64,000 nucleotides of DNA from positions 1-64,000 of the forward strand of contig NZ_MVAG01000122.1 in the NCBI RefSeq assembly GCF_002177115.1, read 5' to 3'. Below, piece by piece: positions 42,819 through 51,303 of this stretch. The first letter of the stretch is position 1; every line of letters starts with the position of its first letter. The stretch is from Chryseobacterium mucoviscidosis (lineage in GTDB: Bacteria; Bacteroidota; Bacteroidia; Flavobacteriales; Weeksellaceae). Both the position numbers and the translations under genes were made by a program. The notes below the pieces were generated by a model, which saw only the letters and a list, made by a program, of their open reading frames with translations, was not told the DNA's origin and made no database searches.

Positions 42819-45800
42819 ATGCCGAAAAAAATTATAAGAAATCTTCAGTTCGGGATAGGATTTTCCATCCTGATCCTGATTGCAAGTTCACTGGCTTCCT
42901 ACTTCAGCATTCAGAACCAGATGAACCACCGTGAAAGCGTTGGAAAAAGCAGACGCGTTGTAACGGCGGTAAAAGATATTCTGGTTGCGGTTCTCGATGC
43001 GGAAACCGGAAACAGAGGATATCAGCTTACCGGTCAGGAAGTTTTTCTGGAACCTTTTAAAAGAAGCATTTCAGAATATTCAAAGACATTTGAATATGCA
43101 AGAAGCCTGGAGATTACAGATCCAAACCAGAAAAGACTTCTGGATCTTCTGGAAAAAAATGTAGAGACCAATCTTGCCAATATGAAACTCTTTGTGGAAA
43201 ACCGCAGAAGAGGTATCGTAATGACGCAGGAACAGATGGAAGACAGTAAGCAGTATATGGATCGATGCAGACAGATTGTAAAAGATTTCTCCGAATACGA
43301 AGAAAATCAGCTTGCTGTAAAAACCAAAGATCTTAATAAATCTTCACGCACAACTGTTTTCTTCATTATATTTTCTTCCATTGCCGCCATCATCGTTACC
43401 GCATTTTTCTATGTAAAACTAAGAGCAGATCTTATCCGAAGAGACAAACTTGAAAAAATGCTGAAAGCAAAAGATGAGGAAATGTCCAGAAGAGTAGTCG
43501 CAATCAAGCAGATTGCCAACAGAATTGCCAACGGAGATTATAACCAGAGAGTCGTAGATACGGCTGAAGATGATCTCGGCGACTTGGTAGATTCTTTAAA
43601 TAACATGACGGAATCTTTGAAATTGTCTTTTGATACTATTAATAAAAGTGACTGGAGACAGAAAGGTCTTGCCATTCTTAATGAATCTCTCGTAGGAAAC
43701 AAATCAGTAAAAGACGTTGCCAAAGCATCTCTTCATCAGCTTATTGAATATGGAAACTGCATCAACGGATCAATTTACCTGTATGATGAAGGTTTACTTA
43801 AACTGAACATCGCTTTCGGACTGGAAAATAATATGAAGAAAGTTTTCGAGCCCGGAGAAGGAATGGTAGGTCAGACTTTCATCAGCGAAAAAACTCAGGT
43901 GTACAATAATCTTCATGAAGATGATTTTGTGGTAACCTTTGCAAGCAGCACCATCCAGATTTACGGAATTATGCTAATCCCGATTTTTGCAGACGGTTTC
44001 ATTATCGGAGTTCTGGAATTAGGCTCAACTACCAACTTTGAAAAAGACAGAGTCGATTATTTCGTAGAGTGCAGCAGAAATATAGGAATTGCTTTAAGCG
44101 CGGCAAAAGGCCGTGAAAAAGAACAGCAGTTGCTTGAAGAAACACAGGCACAGTCGGAAGAATTACAGGTTCAGCATTCTGAGCTGGAAAATCTGAATAC
44201 AGAACTGGAAGCACAGACCCAGAAACTTCAGGCTTCCGAAGAAGAGCTGAAAGTTCAGCAGGAAGAATTAATGCAGGCAAATGCAGAGCTGGAAGAACGT
44301 TCAAGACTATTGGAAGAAAAAAATCATCTGATTGCAGAGCGCAACACAGAAATCCAGAAAAAAGTGGAAGAACTGGCTTTAAGTACAAAATACAAGTCGG
44401 AGTTTCTGGCAAATATGTCCCACGAATTGCGTACACCGCTGAATTCAATTCTCCTTCTTTCAAGACTGATGGCGGAAAATCCGGATGAAAATCTTAACGA
44501 AGATCAGATAGAGTCTGCAAAAGTAATCCAGAGTTCCGGAAGCAGTTTATTAACCCTAATTGATGAAATTCTGGATCTCGCTAAAATTGAATCCGGAAAA
44601 ATGACTCTGGAATATCAGGATGTTGTTATTAATGATGTGGTGAAAGATTTAAAAGATCTTTTCAATCCTGTATTTCAGGAGAAAAATCTTCAGTTTAACA
44701 TCAATATCGATGAATCTCTTGAGAAAAATCTTGAAACCGACCGTTTAAGAGTAGATCAGGTTCTGAGAAACCTATTATCGAATGCGTTGAAATTTACCAC
44801 AAAAGGAAGCATTGATTTAAACATTAAAAAAGATCCTAAAAAAACAGATTTTATTATATTTTCCGTAAAAGATACCGGAATCGGGATTGCAGAAGACAAA
44901 CAGAAAATTATTTTTGAAGCCTTTCAGCAGGCAGACGGTTCCACAAGAAGAAAATTCGGAGGAACAGGTCTCGGATTGTCTATCAGCCGTGAAATTGCAA
45001 GATTATTAGGCGGAGAGCTTACCCTGAAAAGTAAAGTAGACGAAGGAAGCGAATTCAGTTTAAGCATTCCTGTAAAGGCAATTACTGAAGCTCCTCAGGT
45101 TGAAAAAGATCAGAATCTCGTAGAAATCATCCGTGAAGATGTTGAAGAAATTCAGAATATTCTTGATGAAAAACAAACGGAAGAAAAAGAAACGGTAAAT
45201 ATCCTTCAGATTCCTGAAAATGTAGACGACGACAGAAATACCATTCAGGAAGGTGATAAAACCATTCTGATTATTGAAGATGATACCAATTTCGCCAAAG
45301 CATTGCTGAAATATGCCCATTTACAGAATTACAAAGCTGTGATTGAAGTAAGAGGAGACCGCGGTCTTGCCGCAGCACTGGAATATCGTCCGCAGGCAAT
45401 TCTGCTGGATGTTCAGCTTCCCGTAAAAGACGGATGGCAGGTAATGGATGATTTAAAATCCAATCCGGAAACAAAACAGATTCCGGTACACATGATGTCT
45501 GCACTTCATGTAAAGAATGAAAGCCTCATGAAAGGCGCAATTGATTTCATCAGCAAACCTGTTGCGCTCGATCAGATGACCGATGTTTTCAGAAAGATTG
45601 AAGAAGCCCTTAAAAAAGGTCCGCAGAAAGTATTAATTGTAGAAGAAAACGCAAAACACGCAAGTGCACTGTCTTATTTCCTCAGCAATTTCAATATTTC
45701 TTTGTCGGTAGAAAATAACGTGCAGGACAGCGTAAAAGCTTTAACGGCAAATCATGTAGACTGCGTCATTCTGGACATCGGAGCTTCAAGAGGAAACGAA

Positions 45801-46430
45801 TATGAAATTATAGAATCCATAAAAAGTTATGAAGGACTGGAGAATCTTCCGATCATCATCTTTACCGAAAGAAATCTATCCAAATCCGAAGAACTGAAAA
45901 TAAAACAGTATGCAGACTCCATCGTTGTAAAAACAGCACATTCTTACCAGAGAATTCTGGATGAAGTAGGATTGTTTCTGCATCTGGTGGAAGAGAAAAA
46001 TAATTCCATTGAAAACGTAAGAAGCAAAACAATGGGATCGCTTACGGAAGTTTTAAGCGGTAAAAAAATACTCATTACCGATGATGATGTCCGTAATATT
46101 TTCTCCCTTACCAAAGCACTGGAAAAATACAAAGTAGAAGTTGTGGTTGCTATGGACGGAAACCATGCGATCCAGCAGATTAAAGAAAATCCTGATGTGG
46201 ATGTGATCCTGATGGATATGATGATGCCTGAACTCGACGGTTACGAGGCGATCAAGGAAATCAGAAAAATGCCTAAGTTCAAGAGACTGCCGATTATTGC
46301 CATCACAGCAAAATCCATGATCGGAGAGCGTGAAAAATGCATTACCGCAGGAGCTTCAGATTATATCTCCAAACCGGTGGATATCGATCAGTTACTATCC
46401 TTACTTCGTGTTTGGTTATATGAAAGTTAA
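42819..46430 (+). CDS. CHASE3/HAMP/GAF hybrid kinase with three receivers
   Basis: A 1203-residue inner membrane kinase. TM1 (about 10-28), periplasmic CHASE3 (about 35-175), TM2 (about 178-200), HAMP, GAF (about 290-425), a long Glu/Gln-rich coiled coil (about 430-530), HisKA with His535 in NMSHELRTPLNS, and HATPase (about 640-760) come in order. Three receivers follow (about 813-930, 938-1055, 1078-1198). Receiver 2 has the acidic pair replaced by Glu-Glu (VEENAK) but keeps the Asp in ILDIG. It is probably the main sensor of the cluster. Confidence 0.93.
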   Translation: MPKKIIRNLQFGIGFSILILIASSLASYFSIQNQMNHRESVGKSRRVVTAVKDILVAVLDAETGNRGYQLTGQEVFLEPFKRSISEYSKTFEYARSLEITDPNQKRLLDLLEKNVETNLANMKLFVENRRRGIVMTQEQMEDSKQYMDRCRQIVKDFSEYEENQLAVKTKDLNKSSRTTVFFIIFSSIAAIIVTAFFYVKLRADLIRRDKLEKMLKAKDEEMSRRVVAIKQIANRIANGDYNQRVVDTAEDDLGDLVDSLNNMTESLKLSFDTINKSDWRQKGLAILNESLVGNKSVKDVAKASLHQLIEYGNCINGSIYLYDEGLLKLNIAFGLENNMKKVFEPGEGMVGQTFISEKTQVYNNLHEDDFVVTFASSTIQIYGIMLIPIFADGFIIGVLELGSTTNFEKDRVDYFVECSRNIGIALSAAKGREKEQQLLEETQAQSEELQVQHSELENLNTELEAQTQKLQASEEELKVQQEELMQANAELEERSRLLEEKNHLIAERNTEIQKKVEELALSTKYKSEFLANMSHELRTPLNSILLLSRLMAENPDENLNEDQIESAKVIQSSGSSLLTLIDEILDLAKIESGKMTLEYQDVVINDVVKDLKDLFNPVFQEKNLQFNINIDESLEKNLETDRLRVDQVLRNLLSNALKFTTKGSIDLNIKKDPKKTDFIIFSVKDTGIGIAEDKQKIIFEAFQQADGSTRRKFGGTGLGLSISREIARLLGGELTLKSKVDEGSEFSLSIPVKAITEAPQVEKDQNLVEIIREDVEEIQNILDEKQTEEKETVNILQIPENVDDDRNTIQEGDKTILIIEDDTNFAKALLKYAHLQNYKAVIEVRGDRGLAAALEYRPQAILLDVQLPVKDGWQVMDDLKSNPETKQIPVHMMSALHVKNESLMKGAIDFISKPVALDQMTDVFRKIEEALKKGPQKVLIVEENAKHASALSYFLSNFNISLSVENNVQDSVKALTANHVDCVILDIGASRGNEYEIIESIKSYEGLENLPIIIFTERNLSKSEELKIKQYADSIVVKTAHSYQRILDEVGLFLHLVEEKNNSIENVRSKTMGSLTEVLSGKKILITDDDVRNIFSLTKALEKYKVEVVVAMDGNHAIQQIKENPDVDVILMDMMMPELDGYEAIKEIRKMPKFKRLPIIAITAKSMIGEREKCITAGASDYISKPVDIDQLLSLLRVWLYES

Positions 46431-46445
46431 ACAGCTAAAATTCTG

Positions 46446-46811
46446 ATGAATAAAAAAATTCTGATCGTGGACGATGATCCGCGCAATATATTTGCTTTAA
46501 AACTCACCCTGAAAGCCAGAGGATATCATATTGAAAGCAGTACAATGGCTCAGGAAGCCATTGAAGTTTTAAATAAAGACAACCATTTTGATGTGGTTTT
46601 AATGGACATGATGATGCCGGAAATGGATGGGTATGAAGCCATAAAGATGATAAAAAATACACCTTCTATCAGCAATATTCCCGTAATTGCAGTTACCGCG
46701 CAGGCGATGCCTGAAGACCGCCAGAAATGTCTGGATGCAGGAGCGGCAGATTATGTTTCCAAGCCGATAGATGTAGACCTTTTAATGAACGCTATAGAAA
46801 AATTATCGTAA
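46446..46811 (+). CDS. Single-domain response regulator
   Basis: A 121-residue receiver with VDDD at 8-11, Asp54 in LMDMMMPEMDG and Lys in YVSKPIDVD. It has no output domain. It is close in sequence to the third receiver of the preceding kinase, suggesting descent by duplication. Its stop codon is adjacent to the CheR-like start. Confidence 0.93.
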   Translation: MNKKILIVDDDPRNIFALKLTLKARGYHIESSTMAQEAIEVLNKDNHFDVVLMDMMMPEMDGYEAIKMIKNTPSISNIPVIAVTAQAMPEDRQKCLDAGAADYVSKPIDVDLLMNAIEKLS

Positions 46812-47642
46812 ATGCTGGAACCAAGTATTGTAAAAGATGAAGAAGTAGAATATCTTATTAAAGATGTCTACGATATGTACGGCTACGATTTCTCAGAATA
46901 CAGCCGCGCTTCCTTCAAGCGCAGGGTGAACCGTATATGCCTGATCGATAGATTTACAAGCTTTGCAGAGTTAAGATATACAATACTTAATGATCCGGAA
47001 TACCTGAAAAGATTCATCGAAGAAATTACCGTGAATGTAACGGAAATGTTCCGCGATCCTCAGTTTTTTAAAGCATTACGGGAGAAAATTCTTCCGCAGT
47101 TGGGAACCTATCCGCTTATCAGAATCTGGGTGGCTGGATGTTCTACCGGAGAAGAAGCCTACTCAATGGCTATTTTGCTTAAAGAGGCAAATCTTTACCA
47201 TAAATCTTTAATTTACGGCACAGATCTTAATCCTTCCGTTCTGGAAACAGCAAGAGCAGGAGTTTTTCCTTTGCAGCAGATGAAACTGTATTCTGAAAAC
47301 TATATTTTATCGGGCGGTAAAAAAGATTTTTCAGATTATTATACGGCGAATTACGACAGTGTGAAATTTGATAAAAGCCTTCAGGAAAAACTGATCCTTT
47401 CTACCCATAATCTGGTTTCCGACAGTTCTTTCAACAGTTTTCAGCTTATTATATGCAGGAATGTTCTTATCTATTTCGATCGCGGTCTTCAGGAAAGAGT
47501 ATTCCAACTTTTCGACAGCAGTCTGGAAAATTTAGGTTTTTTAGCTTTAGGTGCAAAAGAAACCCTTAGATTTTCTAAATTAGACAAAAATTATAATCAG
47601 GTGGATGATCAGAAGATATGGAAAAAAATAGATCACCAGTAA
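46812..47642 (+). CDS. cheR: CheR-type protein-glutamate methyltransferase
   Basis: A 276-residue SAM-dependent methyltransferase. The N-terminal CheR helical domain (1-75) is followed by motif I AGCSTGEEAYS (108-118), GTDLNPSVLE (136-145) and ICRNVLIYF (214-222). It would methylate glutamates on a receptor or kinase. No chemoreceptor is encoded here, so the GAF/coiled-coil kinase is a possible target. Confidence 0.92.
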   Translation: MLEPSIVKDEEVEYLIKDVYDMYGYDFSEYSRASFKRRVNRICLIDRFTSFAELRYTILNDPEYLKRFIEEITVNVTEMFRDPQFFKALREKILPQLGTYPLIRIWVAGCSTGEEAYSMAILLKEANLYHKSLIYGTDLNPSVLETARAGVFPLQQMKLYSENYILSGGKKDFSDYYTANYDSVKFDKSLQEKLILSTHNLVSDSSFNSFQLIICRNVLIYFDRGLQERVFQLFDSSLENLGFLALGAKETLRFSKLDKNYNQVDDQKIWKKIDHQ

Positions 47643-47654
47643 GCTGTTTTTATC

Positions 47655-48224
47655 ATGAAGAAGAGTACAAATATCGAACTGATTGTTATCGGAGGTTCCG
47701 CAGGAAGCTTGCAGGTGATTCTGGAAATGATTAAAAAAATAAACGAAAAGCTGGATTTTGCCATTCTGCTGGTGGTTCACAGAAAAGCACATTCCAACAA
47801 CATTCTGCAGACCTTACTGCAGCAGTTTTCGCCTGTGGAAGTTATTGAGATTGAAGACAAGACCGAAATTCAGAATAATAAAATTTACATTGCTCCGGCA
47901 GATTACCATTTATTATTCGAAAATAAAAACATCATGTCTCTGGACAGCTCGGAAAAGATGAACTATTCCCGTCCTTCCATAGATGTAACCTTTAAATCTG
48001 CGGCGGAAATTTATGGGGAAAGGATGATTGGTGTACTGCTTTCCGGAGCCAATGCAGATGGCGTGGAAGGTTTGGCATACATCAAAAAAAACAACGGAAA
48101 AGTCTGGATTCAGGATCCCGAAACCGCAGAAGTAGATTATATGCCGAAACATGCAATGGAAGAAATTAATTTTGATCTGATTATAAAGCCCGATAATCTG
48201 GCAGAGTACATCAATCAGTTATAA
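47655..48224 (+). CDS. cheB: CheB-type methylesterase (catalytic domain only)
   Basis: A 189-residue protein equal to the C-terminal catalytic domain of CheB. The triad is Ser15 in IGGSAGS, His42 in VVHRKAH and Asp135 in SGANADG. The usual N-terminal receiver is absent; adjacent single-domain receivers could replace it. It pairs with CheR in the same operon. Confidence 0.9.
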   Translation: MKKSTNIELIVIGGSAGSLQVILEMIKKINEKLDFAILLVVHRKAHSNNILQTLLQQFSPVEVIEIEDKTEIQNNKIYIAPADYHLLFENKNIMSLDSSEKMNYSRPSIDVTFKSAAEIYGERMIGVLLSGANADGVEGLAYIKKNNGKVWIQDPETAEVDYMPKHAMEEINFDLIIKPDNLAEYINQL

Positions 48225-48255
48225 AAATATAACCCCTAACTAAAGTTAAATAGAT

Positions 48256-48618
48256 ATGAGCAAGAAGAAAATTTTGATTTTTGATGATGATAAAACTATT
48301 TTGGAAGTCATCACCATCATTTTTGAAGAAAATGGTTATCAGGTCGAAATTTCGGAAACTTCACATGACATTTTGGAGAAAGTAGAGCAGTTCCAGCCGG
48401 ATGTTATTCTTATGGACAACTGGATCCCGAAAATCGGTGGAGTGGAAGCAACAAGGCTTCTGAAAAATCATCAGGAATTTAAAAGCATTCCCGTGATTTA
48501 TGTAACGGCAAATAACGACATTGTAGCTCTGGCGAAAGAAGCTCAGGCAGATGATTATGTTGCCAAACCTTTCAATCTTGAAGATTTAGAAGATAAAGTT
48601 GCACAATATCTGCAGTAA
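48256..48618 (+). CDS. Single-domain response regulator
   Basis: A 120-residue receiver: FDDDK at 9-13, Asp54 in LMDNWIPKIGG, Thr and Lys positions kept (YVTANND, YVAKPFN). No output domain. Last gene of the phosphorelay operon, followed by a strong terminator. Confidence 0.92.
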   Translation: MSKKKILIFDDDKTILEVITIIFEENGYQVEISETSHDILEKVEQFQPDVILMDNWIPKIGGVEATRLLKNHQEFKSIPVIYVTANNDIVALAKEAQADDYVAKPFNLEDLEDKVAQYLQ

Positions 48619-48653
48619 TATTCGAAAAATTTAAAGTAATTCTCTCAAAAAAT

Positions 48654-48690
48654 AAAACTCCCTGTACAAAGTTGTACAGGGAGTTTTATT
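48654..48690. terminator. Bidirectional terminator
   Basis: Sixteen-base-pair stem AAAACTCCCTGTACAA/TTGTACAGGGAGTTTT with a 2-nt loop between the phosphorelay operon and a convergent gene. Confidence 0.85.
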
Positions 48691-49070
48691 TAAACAATTT
48701 CCTGCATTTCCCTCGAATCGGTTTCAGGATAAATTTCAACTGCTTTCTGCATCTGTTCTGTTGTACAGACTCCGATATTTATTTCTGTGATTACAGATGT
48801 CAAAACCATTTTTATATCGGGCTGCGAAAGAATTTTTTCCGAGAAAGTAGTGGCAATAATCGGTTTTTTGGAAACCAGATTTTCGGTAAATGTATATTCT
48901 CCTCTCAAATCAATTTCTGTATTGAATTGCTGCTTAATGACTAATCTTAAATACTTGTTTATTAAATCTTTATTGGCTAACAGGTTTTCCATCTTAAACG
49001 TGTTTGTAATACTATAATAATATTCATGCCATACTTTCATTTTAAATCTTAAAATTTTCTTAATCATCAT
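48690..49070 (-). CDS. Hypothetical protein
   Basis: Up to 126 residues; ATG 49040 (MKVWHEYYYSI) or the MENLL start near residue 27 are possible alternatives to the first ATG. A soluble, alpha/beta protein with KKPIIATTFSEKILS in the middle. No recognised family. It has its own terminator and is monocistronic. Confidence 0.6.
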   Translation of the reverse strand: MMIKKILRFKMKVWHEYYYSITNTFKMENLLANKDLINKYLRLVIKQQFNTEIDLRGEYTFTENLVSKKPIIATTFSEKILSQPDIKMVLTSVITEINIGVCTTEQMQKAVEIYPETDSREMQEIV

Positions 49071-49205
49071 TTAAAATACAAGAAATACCGTAAAATAATG
49101 CAACCGATTGAATCATATTCATATCTGATAGCTGATTCAGTATTTACGGCAAGTAATTTGTTGCACAAAACAAAATTTGCGTAAGAAACACCAAACATTT
49201 GAAAT

Positions 49206-50435
49206 ATGAAAATAAGAACCTATCATGTACTGGTTGCTGCTTCGCTGATGATGGCAAGCTGTTCGGAAACCATCGAAGAAAATGGAGGGACTAATACACC
49301 ATCGCTTCCTCCGGTAGAATCCAATGCAGCCAATACGAATTATCAGCCGGCTTTTGCAGGACAGACGAGAGCAAATGGTGCAAAAACTTCTACCCCTTAC
49401 GTAAGTGAAGTCGTTACCTCATCATTGGCTTCGCCGTGGGGAATTACATCCCTGCCGGACGGAAGACTTCTCGTAACCGAGAAAGCAGGAACCATGAGGA
49501 TTATAAGCACTAACGGAACCGTAAGCAATGCCATTACAGGACTGCCTTCCGTAAATTCAGGAGGACAGGGTGGTCTGCTTGGCGTTTGTGTAGATCCGCA
49601 GTTTATTTCCAACAGAATGGTATACTGGGTTTTCTCTGAAAATGTTTCAGGCGGAAATATGACTTCTGTGGCAAAAGGAAGACTGTCAAATTCAGAAACA
49701 ACAATAGAAAATCCGACGGTAATTTACAGGGCAAATCCTTCTGCCAATGTGGGAAATCTTCATTATGGAGGAAGAATTGTTTTTGATAATACAGGAAATC
49801 TGTTTGTGAGTACGGGAGAACGTTCTGATCTTTCTACAAGACCTCTTGCACAGTCGGTAACCGCAGCTTTAGGTAAGATCCTGAGAATTACAACCAGCGG
49901 ACAACCCGCTCCCGGAAATCCTTCATTTTCGCAATCCGGGGCGTTGCCGGAATTATACAGCATCGGACACAGAAACCCTCAGGGAATTGCCATCCATCCT
50001 GTAACCGGAGAATTATGGCAGAGTGAGCACGGACCGAGAGGAGGGGATGAGATCAACAGGGTTTTAGGCGGCAAAAATTATGGCTGGCCTACCATCACTT
50101 ACGGAATTGAATACAGCGGAGCCACCATCGGCGCAGGAATTCAGCAGCAGGCAGGAATGGAACAGCCGGTTTATTATTGGGATCCTGTAATTTCGCCAAG
50201 CGGAATTACTTTTTATAAAGGAAATACCATTCCGGAATGGCAAAACAATCTTTTCGTAGCTTCCCTAAGCGGAATGCACATCGCAAGACTGGTTATGGAA
50301 AACAACAAAGTAATAGGCGAAGAAAGACTTCTTTCAAACGAAAACCAGCGTTTCAGAGATATTACACAGGGAACAGATAGTAATTTATATGCAGTGACGG
50401 ACGGAGGCAGACTCTACCGTATCCGTAAACAATAA
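49206..50435 (+). CDS. PQQ-dependent sugar dehydrogenase lipoprotein
   Basis: A 409-residue six-bladed beta-propeller enzyme of the soluble aldose/glucose-sorbosone dehydrogenase family. The lipobox MMASC makes Cys19 the acylated residue. Family signatures are PWGITSLPDGRLLVTEKAG, QGGLLGVCVDPQF, LHYGGRIVFD with the active-site His, and the metal/PQQ loop WQSEHGPRGGDE. It would oxidise sugars in the periplasm with PQQ as cofactor. A low-complexity linker (about 20-60) separates the anchor from the propeller. Confidence 0.9.
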   Translation: MKIRTYHVLVAASLMMASCSETIEENGGTNTPSLPPVESNAANTNYQPAFAGQTRANGAKTSTPYVSEVVTSSLASPWGITSLPDGRLLVTEKAGTMRIISTNGTVSNAITGLPSVNSGGQGGLLGVCVDPQFISNRMVYWVFSENVSGGNMTSVAKGRLSNSETTIENPTVIYRANPSANVGNLHYGGRIVFDNTGNLFVSTGERSDLSTRPLAQSVTAALGKILRITTSGQPAPGNPSFSQSGALPELYSIGHRNPQGIAIHPVTGELWQSEHGPRGGDEINRVLGGKNYGWPTITYGIEYSGATIGAGIQQQAGMEQPVYYWDPVISPSGITFYKGNTIPEWQNNLFVASLSGMHIARLVMENNKVIGEERLLSNENQRFRDITQGTDSNLYAVTDGGRLYRIRKQ

Positions 50436-50460
50436 TTTCAAAAGATTTTTTAAGAATCAA

Positions 50461-50499
50461 CGCCGGAAAAAGATGAAATATCTTTTTCCGGCTTTTTTA
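50461..50499 (+). terminator. Terminator of sugar dehydrogenase gene
   Basis: Thirteen-base-pair stem GCCGGAAAAAGAT/ATCTTTTTCCGGC followed by a six-T run. Confidence 0.85.
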
Positions 50500-50509
50500 T
50501 TACAAAACT

Positions 50510-50577
50510 TGTCTAAACTTTTTTCCGGCAAAAGAAGCAAAAGATTTTAACACTTTAGTTGCTTAAGTTTAATACTT
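50510..50577. repeat. Dispersed intergenic repeat, copy 3 (partial)
   Basis: Its reverse complement matches 201-265 (shared blocks TATTAAACTTAA, AACTAAAGTGTTA and AAAAAAGTTTA), lacking the 128-192 part. Confidence 0.5.
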
Positions 50578-50655
50578 AAAATCGAAAAAAATATAATGTA
50601 AAAGACTAAAATTAACATGAGTTCAATTCAAAACCAATACAAATTATCAGTAGGA

Positions 50656-50706
50656 ATGGGCTTTAGCCCATTTAAATAGTTTTGCGAAATATAATGGCTT
50701 TAGCCA
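50656..50706. repeat. Two REP-like palindromes
   Basis: ATGGGCTTTAGCCCAT (50656-50671) and TGGCTTTAGCCA (50695-50706) share the GGCTTTAGCC core. Confidence 0.6.
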
Positions 50707-50869
50707 AAACTTAAAGTGAAAGAAAAATTTTAGGAATTTATAAACCATGATTATCATTAGCTGAGTTTCACGCCCTTGCGCTCGGAAAAATATTCTCATA
50801 AATTTTAAACCAGCCTCAGCGAACTTAGCGTTTTCAAAAAAGACACCATAACAATCTCTGCTCAACATC

Positions 50870-51228
50870 TATTAAACCTCAATCAACACGTCTTTTAATA
50901 TTCCAATGAGGTTATCCATCGATCCCGATATGTTATTCAATCATCTGGATAGGTTACGGAAAGATTCGTAGACGTATTTTACTCTTCCGGAATGGTCTTT
51001 CACCTCTTCGTATCGATATAAAACGTGTCGCGAGATTTACATGACATATCACGAGGATTTCAAGACCTCAGCGGACGCATTAACAACCTCAACGGATATG
51101 TTGAATAACGTATCCTAACCATTATTTAACGTCTTCGAAAGAGTAGAGAACGTATCCGAAACCATACATAATATATCCCGATAGGTTCAGAACGTATAAT
51201 TTGAGGTTTAGAACGTGAAAATCAGGAT
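50870..51228. repeat. Degenerate 21-bp tandem repeat array (about 17 units)
   Basis: On the - strand the sequence divides without gaps into 21-nt units resembling TACGTTCTGAACCTATCGGGA; the GTT and the closing (T)CCGGA-type triplets recur. On the + strand one frame reads as heptads with a hydrophobic second position and Asp/Glu at the seventh (for example MLFNHLD, ALTTSTD, RVENVSE), interrupted by about six stops. It is either a decayed heptad-repeat coding sequence or a non-coding minisatellite. Confidence 0.65.
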
Positions 51229-51244
51229 AAATTAAAGGTGTATG

Positions 51245-51285
51245 AAAAAAAAAACGGACAATGAAAATTAATCCATCGTCCGTAC
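51245..51285 (-). terminator. Terminator of outer-membrane receptor gene
   Basis: On the - strand ACGGAC..ATG/CAT..GTCCGT followed by a ten-T run. Confidence 0.75.
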
Positions 51286-51303
51286 TAAAATTTAACATTA
51301 AAA

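Larger units (their letters stand above)
50436..51303. other. Long non-coding region of repeats
   Basis: After the terminator it holds dispersed repeat copy 3 (50510-50577), two REP-like palindromes (50656-50671 and 50695-50706), and a degenerate 21-bp tandem array (about 50870-51228). It ends with the terminator of the - strand receptor gene. No intact gene is visible. Confidence 0.6.

Noticed and set aside
44029..44463. Antisense frame rich in Leu/Pro in the large kinase gene
   Set aside because: Produced by the reverse reading of the Glu/Gln-rich coiled coil; no start context or motif.
46812..48224. Complete chemotaxis system
   Set aside because: No CheA, CheW or methyl-accepting receptor is present, so it is better described as a phosphorelay with Che-type modification enzymes.
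50870..51228. CRISPR array
   Set aside because: Units are contiguous 21-mers without conserved repeat/variable spacer alternation, and no cas genes are nearby.
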